From the NCBI RefSeq assembly GCF_031191185.1, contig NZ_CP133465.1:430001-494000 (forward strand): a stretch of DNA of 64,000 nucleotides, given 5' to 3'. This document shows positions 57,189 through 64,000 of this stretch, piece by piece. Below the pieces are notes generated by a model. The model was not told where the DNA came from, made no database searches, and saw only the letters and a program-made list of their open reading frames with translations. The translations under genes were made by a program, and so were the position numbers. Source of the stretch: Prevotella nigrescens. Its GTDB lineage: Bacteria; Bacteroidota; Bacteroidia; Bacteroidales; Bacteroidaceae. The stretch's first letter is position 1, and every line of letters starts with the position of its first letter.

Positions 57189-59660
57189 CTACATTCCTAT
57201 TCCGGTACCAACTCCGCCCACCTGGCTGTCGTTCTTCTTTTCCTGGAAATCGTTGGATATCTTGGTTCTGTTTGTCTGGAACTGCCTCTTGGTGTTGCCG
57301 AAGTGCCATGTAAGGGTTAAACCTACTTGCTGAACGGATATGACCATGTTTGTGCGTTGCGTAAAGTCGGCACCTGCGCTGTATTGGTCTTGCCTTATCT
57401 TTCCGGAGAATGGCGTAAAGTAGTTCAGGCTTACGTTCAGCTTCTCGTTGAAGAAGTCTTTTGCTAATGCAATGTTTATCATGCTGAAGCCGTTGCCGTA
57501 TCCCTGCAGGGTGTGTCGCTTCGTCATTCCGCCCGTGTATATGCTCATCTTCACGTTCCAAGGCAAGGTTTGCTGCAGCCCTATGAATGCCGTTGCCTGC
57601 CAGGCGTGCTTCTTCTGGCTGAGCTTGTCGGAACGCATGTCGCCGTAATCGAAGCCACCGTTAAGGAATATGCGTGTATTGGGCGTCAGGGAATAGTTTA
57701 TGAACGTGTTGAAGTTGGTCCATCGGCTGCGCACAATGTTGCCGTAGGTGGTGTTCAATATGCCGTTGGCGTCCATGAACGAATACTGCTCTATCTGGTT
57801 GTTGGCAAATGCTTCGCCCAGAGTAAGGTTTATCATGAACTTCGGAGTAAAGGCATTGAACACAAGATTGACCTTGTGGCTCTTTTCCACGTCGAGGTTT
57901 GGATTGCCGTAAGTGAGCACTGTCGGCGTAGAACGGTCGATGTAAGGGTTGAGGAACGAAATTCCGGGACGCGATATGCGCATGTTGTAGTTCACACCGA
58001 CATTCACCGCAGCTCCGATGTTGTAAGTGAAGCTTGCCGAAGGAACCAGATTGCCATAGTTCTTCTTGAAGTCATCGCCCTTTCCAAGTATGAATTCCAC
58101 GTGCTCCCATGTATGTTCGTAGCGTGCTCCAGCCTTTGCACTGAACTTGCCCAGCGTGAGCTTATACTCTATGTACGATGCTAGTATGCTTTGTGTGTTC
58201 TTGTAGTTTACGCTGTTGTTGCTGTCGAAGACCTCTTTGCCGTTTATTATGTTATAGAACTTAGAGTCGGAAGTGTTTCTTCTGCCAATGAACTTGGCAC
58301 CTGCATTGAGTGTCTGGTTCTTCGACAACGGCGTCGTATAGTCGGCTTGGAACGTGTGCTCCGTGCCACGCATCTTTGAGTTGGAGTGCAAATCGTTCAA
58401 CGTGAGTGGTATTCCTGCAGGCAATGGGTCGTAGATGTTGCGACTTTCGGTTGTTGTAGGGTCTGTCGTGAAGAGATAACTCAAGGTAATGTTGCTTGTT
58501 CTATCGCGATTTAAAAAGCGCTGATAGTCTATGTTTCCATTGAATGAAGTGTTTTCGTTGCGCGTCATCATATCGTTGCCGTACGAGAAGCCGCTGCCAT
58601 ACATACCACCAGAGAAAGTTGTTGTAGGGTGTCCGCTATTCTTTACACTGTAATTCATCAACCCGACAGAAGCACCAATGTTGCTTAAAGAGTCTATCTC
58701 GTAACCCAAACTGAAGTTAGCCATGTTGAAAGGCACTTTTATCTTGCTCTTTTGAAACGAATGCATCTTTGAGCCGTCAGAAGCAATGCGCTCTGTTGTA
58801 AGTTCCATCTTCCCCGTCTCCGAATGGTTGTGCGTTACATTGGCACTGTAGGTCAGCTTGCCTTGCTGTCCACTGACAAATGCAGAACCATTCCAGCCAA
58901 AGTTATTTACCATTGCACTCACACTGCCATTATAGCCGTTCATGCTTTGCTGCTTTCCATTAACTTTATTCATTATGATGTTAAGCACGCCGCCGACACC
59001 TTCGGCATCGTACTTTGCACCTGGGTTGGTAACAACTTCAATCGACTTGACCGACGAGGCCGGCATCGATTTGAATATCTGCGAAGGATTGGCAGAGAAC
59101 ATTACGTTCGGCTTTCCGTCTACATAGACTTTGAAAGAACCTTGTCCGTTCACGGTAATGTTGTCTTGTCCGTCTACCGTTACCATCGGAACCTTGCGCA
59201 ACATATCGAGCACTGTCTTCGATTTGCTGTCCACATCATTCTCTATATCGTAGCTCATCTTGTCGGTTTCCATCTTTACGAGTGGCTTTTGTGCTACTAC
59301 TTCCACACCTTTCATCATCTTTTCATCGTCTTGCACCAAGATAGTGCCAAGGCTTAAAGTAGGATTTGCAGCGCTAAGGTGCACTTTTCGTGTTATCATC
59401 TTACGTCCCATAGAACTGATTGTAACAGTAAAGTTGCCCGTTCCGTCCACTTTCTGCAATATTTTACCATCATCGTCGGTAACAGACATAGCAACAGGCT
59501 TGTCCATTTTTCCACCTTTGAACACACGAATGGTAGCAAACGGTTCGCTTTCATGCGTAAGCGAATCAAGCAATTCGCCTGTAATTGTCGTTGTCTGGGC
59601 ATTTATAGCTGTGCTTATCCACACCAATGCCAATGTCAGTAATGTTTTCTTTATCCTCAT
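57189..59660 (-). CDS. Outer membrane beta-barrel receptor (TonB-dependent-like)
   Basis: An 823-residue outer membrane protein. After a signal peptide, a carboxypeptidase-regulatory-like beta domain covers about 23-105, followed by a plug domain (MLRKVPMVTVDGQDNITVNG, YVDGKPN) and a beta-barrel of the OMP_b-brl_3 type from about residue 240. It lacks a recognised SusD partner nearby. Substrate unknown. Upstream -7-like TATCTTTG is at the complement of 59684-59691. Confidence 0.88.
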   Translation of the reverse strand: MRIKKTLLTLALVWISTAINAQTTTITGELLDSLTHESEPFATIRVFKGGKMDKPVAMSVTDDDGKILQKVDGTGNFTVTISSMGRKMITRKVHLSAANPTLSLGTILVQDDEKMMKGVEVVAQKPLVKMETDKMSYDIENDVDSKSKTVLDMLRKVPMVTVDGQDNITVNGQGSFKVYVDGKPNVMFSANPSQIFKSMPASSVKSIEVVTNPGAKYDAEGVGGVLNIIMNKVNGKQQSMNGYNGSVSAMVNNFGWNGSAFVSGQQGKLTYSANVTHNHSETGKMELTTERIASDGSKMHSFQKSKIKVPFNMANFSLGYEIDSLSNIGASVGLMNYSVKNSGHPTTTFSGGMYGSGFSYGNDMMTRNENTSFNGNIDYQRFLNRDRTSNITLSYLFTTDPTTTESRNIYDPLPAGIPLTLNDLHSNSKMRGTEHTFQADYTTPLSKNQTLNAGAKFIGRRNTSDSKFYNIINGKEVFDSNNSVNYKNTQSILASYIEYKLTLGKFSAKAGARYEHTWEHVEFILGKGDDFKKNYGNLVPSASFTYNIGAAVNVGVNYNMRISRPGISFLNPYIDRSTPTVLTYGNPNLDVEKSHKVNLVFNAFTPKFMINLTLGEAFANNQIEQYSFMDANGILNTTYGNIVRSRWTNFNTFINYSLTPNTRIFLNGGFDYGDMRSDKLSQKKHAWQATAFIGLQQTLPWNVKMSIYTGGMTKRHTLQGYGNGFSMINIALAKDFFNEKLNVSLNYFTPFSGKIRQDQYSAGADFTQRTNMVISVQQVGLTLTWHFGNTKRQFQTNRTKISNDFQEKKNDSQVGGVGTGIGM

Positions 59661-59701
59661 TGTTCGTTGTTTTTATTTTGCTGCAAAGATAACTATAATA
59701 T

Positions 59702-59727
59702 AAAAAGGTCGAAAATAATTTTCGACC
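59702..59727 (-). terminator. Terminator of the DUF3108 gene
   Basis: On the minus strand ggtcgaaaa, a 3-base loop and ttttcgacc are followed by TTTTTATA. A perfect 9-bp stem 34 bases beyond the DUF3108 stop. Confidence 0.8.
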
Positions 59728-59760
59728 ACTTCTGTTATTCTTTTCGACGAAAAAGTATTT

Positions 59761-60570
59761 TCAATTCACTTGCGATGCTATTTTGTGGCGTATTCCCTTC
59801 ATCGATGTAAGATAAGCTTTGGCAGAACCAAACTTTAAGTTCATATCCAAACGAACAGGAATATGGTTGTCGTCGTCAGTAACAAAGAAATTGGCAATAT
59901 TGCGCCACTTGCTATCCTCCTTTTCATAATAGGAAAGCGACAGGCAACGATATTTTTTATCATTATCTGCCTTTATGTTTTTCTTGCCATTGTATATTAT
60001 ACGTGCCGGCAACAGACTTTTACCACTTACCAATGGGAAGTTTACAACAAACCCTTTCTTCCAGCTCGTAGGATTAAAGCTGCGTGCCCGAAGGAATATA
60101 CTCATCATATCGTAAACGCATTCTGTTTGCGAACTGGTCTTCCAATGCTTTTCTCCGTCGCCATCTATACGATGTTGTTTTATTTCTACTTTACCTTTCG
60201 GATAAGAATAGAACACTTCATCTACCGTATATCGCTTGCCTTCCTTTGCGCCCTTACGATAATAAAGCGGTGCCAAGTCCTTTGTGTTGTAACAAAGCAG
60301 CGTGTCTCGCATTACGAAAAACTTGTCGAGCTTTCCGTTTCCTCGCGTTGTCAGCGAAGCACGATAGGCTGGTGTTCCCTTGTAAGTAGAGGAAACAGTG
60401 TACCAAGAAGCTGTTCCCACTTTAACCCAAACAAACTTCCAGTTAAAATAAAGATTGTAGTTTAAAAATTCACCACTATTAAAAGCAGTGTTGCGAAACG
60501 AACATTGTGCCGAAGCCAGTAAAGAAAACAACAGCAAAACAGACACTGCATAAAACTTAAATCTTCTCAT
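59761..60570 (-). CDS. DUF3108 family secreted protein
   Basis: A 269-residue protein with an N-terminal signal peptide (AVSVLLLFSLLASAQC). It matches the DUF3108 periplasmic domain of beta-strand type (FLNYNLYFNWKFVWVKVGTASW-like start), function unknown. First gene on the minus strand beside the AT-rich gap with DnaA boxes; it is divergent from the GH3 gene. Confidence 0.75.
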   Translation of the reverse strand: MRRFKFYAVSVLLLFSLLASAQCSFRNTAFNSGEFLNYNLYFNWKFVWVKVGTASWYTVSSTYKGTPAYRASLTTRGNGKLDKFFVMRDTLLCYNTKDLAPLYYRKGAKEGKRYTVDEVFYSYPKGKVEIKQHRIDGDGEKHWKTSSQTECVYDMMSIFLRARSFNPTSWKKGFVVNFPLVSGKSLLPARIIYNGKKNIKADNDKKYRCLSLSYYEKEDSKWRNIANFFVTDDDNHIPVRLDMNLKFGSAKAYLTSMKGIRHKIASQVN

Positions 60571-60599
60571 CTTATTAACAATTTTCCTTGTTAGTTACA

Positions 60600-61180
60600 T
60601 TATTCTCTTATTTATTCTTTTAAAAAGAAAAAAAGAAAGAGTAGTATGATATGGTGTGGATAGTGTTTATAAGTTTTCAATCAATCTCTTGCATATTTGG
60701 TTATTAAGCCGTGAATGAAAGTTATCCACACTCCAATACTTTGCTTTCTTATTGATATTCAACTATAATATAAAGTTATCCACATTTCAACTTCACCTTG
60801 CAAAGATAGTAAGTTAATATCTTTTATGCGGTAAAAGCTGTGTAAAACTTCTATAAAATCCTATTAACAACTCAGCAGTTATGCCCAATATCTTTTCCAT
60901 TTGCTGTGCGTTGTTCATAAACCAATAGTTATTCTGAAGTTATTATATGAGTTATCTACACAGTTATCCACAGTTGTTATAAGCATATTTAAACTTTTAT
61001 TCTCACTCAAAAAGAATCAATTATAAGTTTGAGAATTTCTTATTAAAAAAAATATTTTTTTAATTACAAATTTTGAAATTATAATTATAATTTTCAGAGA
61101 GAATATCTATAACTGAATAAAATAGCTAAAAAGCAGGGCTATTCAGTAATTTTGCAGTACTTTTGCAATTTAAACAACAG
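60600..61180. other. Candidate replication origin (oriC)
   Basis: The intergenic region between divergent genes contains DnaA boxes TTATCCACA at 60722-60730, 60776-60784 and 60964-60972 (exact) and near matches TGTGGATAG (60655-60663, reverse) and TTATCTACA (60952-60960, exactly 12 bases from the 60964 site). An AT-rich tract follows at about 61035-61120, as expected for a duplex unwinding element. dnaA is not adjacent, which is common in Bacteroidota. Confidence 0.65.
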
Positions 61181-61188
61181 GATTAGAA

Positions 61189-62706
61189 ATGAATTTAACA
61201 AGCATAGTAAATAAGTTGTACTTTCAACCTCGCAGACGCGAATTGGAACGTTATATTAATGAAGGCGAGGAAATGCAACACGAAATATTACAATACTTGG
61301 TTAAGCGTGGCAAAGATACTGAATACGGTAGAAAATATTTGTTTTCTACAATAAACAATTATAACGATTTTGCACAGAATATACCTCTTAATACTTACGA
61401 AGAATTAAAAGGATATATAGATCGAATGAGGCATGGAGAACGAAATATATTATGGCCGGGACAAGTAAAATGGTATGCAAAGTCGTCGGGAACTACTAAT
61501 GATAAAAGTAAGTTTATTCCAATTACGCACGAAGGTTTGCAAAATGTGCATTATCAAGGCGGAAAAGATGTTCTGGCTTACTATTTAAGCAACAACCCTG
61601 ACAGTAAACTTTTCAGCGGAAAAGGACTTATTCTCGGTGGAAGTCATTCGCCAAATTATAATCTTTCAAATTCGCTTGTTGGCGATTTAAGTGCCATTCT
61701 TATAGAAAATATAAATCCATTAGCCAATCTTGTTCGTGTACCTTCTAAAGAAGTTGCATTGCTAAGCGATTTTGAAGTAAAGCGAGATAAAATAGCTCGC
61801 GAAGTGCTTTCGCAAAATGTAACCAATATTTCGGGTGTTCCATCGTGGATGTTGTCAGTTTTGGTACGTGTAATGGAACTGTCCGGAAAGAAACATTTGC
61901 AAGAAGTATGGCCCAATTTGGAAGTTTTCTTCCATGGAGGCATAGCGTTTACGCCTTATCGTGAACAATACGAACAGCTTATCACAAAGCAAGATATGCA
62001 CTATATGGAAATATACAATGCTTCGGAGGGCTTCTTTGGAATACAAGACGATCCGAACGACAAGAGTATGTTGCTAATGTTAGATTATGGCGTGTACTAC
62101 GAATTTTTACCAATGGACGAGTTTGAAAATGAAAAGCCAAATATTGTTCCATTAGAGGGGGTAGAAGTAGGGCGCAATTACGCAATGATTATCAGCACAG
62201 TTTGTGGATTGTGGCGTTACGAAATAGGCGATACAATTCAGTTTACATCTGTTCGTCCCTACAAGTTTGTTATTACAGGTCGTACAAAATATTTTATCAA
62301 TGCTTTCGGCGAAGAACTTATCATGGACAATGCCGAAAAAGGAATAGAAGCTGCCTGCAAAGCTACTGGTGCGCAGATATCCGATTATACAGCAGCTCCT
62401 ATTTTTATGGATTCGAATGCCAAATGTCGCCATCAATGGTTAATAGAGTTCACGAAGATGCCTGACAGCATAAGCGATTTCGAACGCATATTAGACAGCA
62501 AGTTGCAGGAAATAAATTCCGACTACGAGGCAAAACGCTTTCACGATGTAACTTTGCAACAATTGGAAGTAGTAGTAGCACGGAAAGATTTGTTTAACGA
62601 TTGGTTAAAATCGAAGGGTAAACTTGGTGGTCAGCACAAAATTCCACGACTATCGAACAGTCGTAAGAATATAGACGAGATGTTGGCAATGAACATAAAT
62701 CAATAA
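61189..62706 (+). CDS. GH3 auxin-responsive promoter family protein
   Basis: A 505-residue acyl-adenylate-forming enzyme of the GH3 family, in plants joining amino acids to acyl acids; in bacteria the substrates are mostly unknown. The P-loop-like ATP motif is KSSGTTNDKSKFIPIT, followed by YNASEGFFGIQ and the C-terminal WRYEIGDTIQFTSV stretch. Length is close to the family. A -7-like TACTTTTG (61158-61165) lies 24 bases upstream. Followed by an Ig-like lipoprotein 13 bases after the stop. Confidence 0.85.
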   Translation: MNLTSIVNKLYFQPRRRELERYINEGEEMQHEILQYLVKRGKDTEYGRKYLFSTINNYNDFAQNIPLNTYEELKGYIDRMRHGERNILWPGQVKWYAKSSGTTNDKSKFIPITHEGLQNVHYQGGKDVLAYYLSNNPDSKLFSGKGLILGGSHSPNYNLSNSLVGDLSAILIENINPLANLVRVPSKEVALLSDFEVKRDKIAREVLSQNVTNISGVPSWMLSVLVRVMELSGKKHLQEVWPNLEVFFHGGIAFTPYREQYEQLITKQDMHYMEIYNASEGFFGIQDDPNDKSMLLMLDYGVYYEFLPMDEFENEKPNIVPLEGVEVGRNYAMIISTVCGLWRYEIGDTIQFTSVRPYKFVITGRTKYFINAFGEELIMDNAEKGIEAACKATGAQISDYTAAPIFMDSNAKCRHQWLIEFTKMPDSISDFERILDSKLQEINSDYEAKRFHDVTLQQLEVVVARKDLFNDWLKSKGKLGGQHKIPRLSNSRKNIDEMLAMNINQ

Positions 62707-62719
62707 GATTACTAAAGTT

Positions 62720-64000
62720 ATGAACATACAAAGCATAAAGAAAAAAAGTTGGAAAGCAGGAATATTCAGTCTACTTTTACTAACCGTATTTTCGTGTGCA
62801 AGAATGGGAAGTCCTGACGGTGGTTGGTACGACGAAACACCGCCAAAAATACTTGGAACATCGCCTGCAAATGGTTCTGACGATGTAAATAGTAAGAAAG
62901 TTACCATTCTGTTTAATGAGTTTGTAACACTCGACAATCCAACCGAAAAGGTTGTTGTATCGCCACCACAATTAGAAGCACCTGAAGTAAAGGTAAATGG
63001 AAAGCGAATTACAGTGGCTTTGCAAGACACTTTAAAGCCAAACACAACTTACACCATAGATTTTTCTGACGCCATTGCCGATAATAATGAGGGAAATCCA
63101 TTAGGCAATTACACTTATTCGTTCTCTACGGGCAACCATATAGACACGATGGAAGTGGCAGGATATGTGTTGGAAGCACAAAACTTAGAGCCAATAAAAG
63201 GTATATTGGTGGGACTTTACCGTAATCTTAACGATACAGCTTTCCAACACGAACCTATGATGCGCATTGCTCGTACCGATGGAAACGGACACTTTGTGAT
63301 AAAAGGTGTAGCAAAAGGCGATTATCGCATCTATGCCTTACAAGACATGGACGGCAATTACAAGTTTAATCAGGCGAGCGAAAAAATAGCATTTACCCCA
63401 GAAATTATAATGCCTTCGTTTAAACCCGATGTACGACAAGACACTATTTGGCGCGATTCGCTCCATATTAACGATATAAAACAAGTGCCTTATACACACT
63501 TTCTGCCCGACGATGTGGTACTTTCAGCCTTTATCCAAATACAAACCAACCGATATTTTTTAAAGGCAGAACGCAAAGAACCCGACCATTTCACCTTGTT
63601 TTATAGTTACGGCAATGCCGAATTGCCCGAAATAAAAGGTCTGAACTTTAACGAAAAGAACGCTTTTATAGTAGAACCCAGTTTAAATCAAGACACAATA
63701 ACCTACTGGCTTCGCGATACAACGCTCGTAAATCAAGATACATTGCACATGCAAGTATCTTATTTGGCAAGCGATTCGTTAGGAAAATTGGTAAGACAAA
63801 CCGACACATTAGAAGTCTTGTCGAAAGTTCCTTATGAAAAGCGTTTGAAACAATACAAGGAAGAATACGACAAATGGAAAAAACAACAAGAGAAAAATAA
63901 AAAGAAAGGCGAACCTTATCAGACGGAATACCCCACGACACCATTAGAAGTAAGAATAAAAAACGGAACACAAATAGCACCCGACGAAAATCCAACCTTT
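62720..64000 (+). CDS. Ig-like domain lipoprotein, 3' end cut off
   Basis: At least 427 residues, open to the window end. The start MNIQSIKKKSWKAGIF leads to a lipobox (TVFSC), so it is likely an outer membrane lipoprotein. Next comes a SbsA-type Ig-like domain (PPKILGTSPANGSDDV, NPTEKVVVSPP, NTTYTIDFSDAI) and a second carboxypeptidase-like beta repeat (GVAKGDYRIYALQDMDGN). It starts 13 bases after the GH3 gene, so cotranscription is likely. Function unknown; the Lys-rich stretch near 63880 is unusual. Confidence 0.8.
   Translation, partial: MNIQSIKKKSWKAGIFSLLLLTVFSCARMGSPDGGWYDETPPKILGTSPANGSDDVNSKKVTILFNEFVTLDNPTEKVVVSPPQLEAPEVKVNGKRITVALQDTLKPNTTYTIDFSDAIADNNEGNPLGNYTYSFSTGNHIDTMEVAGYVLEAQNLEPIKGILVGLYRNLNDTAFQHEPMMRIARTDGNGHFVIKGVAKGDYRIYALQDMDGNYKFNQASEKIAFTPEIIMPSFKPDVRQDTIWRDSLHINDIKQVPYTHFLPDDVVLSAFIQIQTNRYFLKAERKEPDHFTLFYSYGNAELPEIKGLNFNEKNAFIVEPSLNQDTITYWLRDTTLVNQDTLHMQVSYLASDSLGKLVRQTDTLEVLSKVPYEKRLKQYKEEYDKWKKQQEKNKKKGEPYQTEYPTTPLEVRIKNGTQIAPDENPTF

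Overview
The window looks like chromosome from an oral-type Bacteroidota, most likely Prevotella or a close relative. The evidence is the 16S gene, the frdCAB-type succinate dehydrogenase/fumarate reductase, the Bacteroidota promoter form (TTTG, 19-20 bases, TAnnTTTG) in front of several genes, SPII lipoproteins, an OMP_b-brl-type outer membrane receptor, DUF4254 plus heptosyltransferase, and weak Shine-Dalgarno sequences. I could not fix the species from sequence alone.

Layout. 1-1504 is a 16S rRNA gene (minus strand, 3' end cut off) with its promoter, followed upstream by an IS4-type transposase. 3.6-10.2 kb carries a Bax-inhibitor-like membrane protein, a lipoprotein, dxs and the potassium uptake pair trkA-trkH. 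10.4-12.7 kb holds a palindromic repeat array and a two-gene AAA ATPase/DUF4435 (TOPRIM-like) module resembling PARIS/OLD-type defence pairs. 13-21 kb has rbfA with a LolC/E-type permease, tRNA-Pro, ybeY-coaD, a clostripain-family lipoprotein and the frdCAB operon. 21.7-22.4 kb is a decayed remnant of a helicase and probably a DprA-like gene. 22.4-28.9 kb runs mnmG, apt, uvrC, dtd, mazG-like and deoC, with a perfect parS site in front of uvrC. 29.4-43 kb has a prenyl synthase, polA, a U32 protein, a DoxX protein, sufE, a TrmH-type methylase, pncB, cysS, a YbjQ-type protein and mutS. 43.4-48.3 kb is the minus-strand group lgt, ychF, rnc, fabF, acpP. 48.6-54.3 kb has DUF4254 plus a family 9 glycosyltransferase, a complete IS5/IS1182-type element, then three accessory genes. 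54.4-60.6 kb is an ECF sigma/regulator cluster, a DUF2807 lipoprotein, an outer membrane receptor and a DUF3108 protein, all on the minus strand. From 61.2 kb genes run on the plus strand (GH3 family, Ig-like lipoprotein, cut off by the window end).

The most notable non-coding signals are: (1) the AT-rich gap 60571-61188, between divergent genes, with three exact and two near-exact DnaA boxes, a candidate replication origin; (2) the parS palindrome at 25187-25202, which also suggests an origin-proximal region; (3) a dispersed ~190-bp intergenic element in four full copies plus one truncated copy, placed at gene ends, in which the outer hairpin arms change together between copies (compensatory swap); and (4) a second element with three 18-bp palindromes at an exact 24-bp period, found twice.

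Most protein-coding genes are ordinary housekeeping genes. The best candidate for a less described biological system is the AAA ATPase-DUF4435 pair, followed by the two repeat families.
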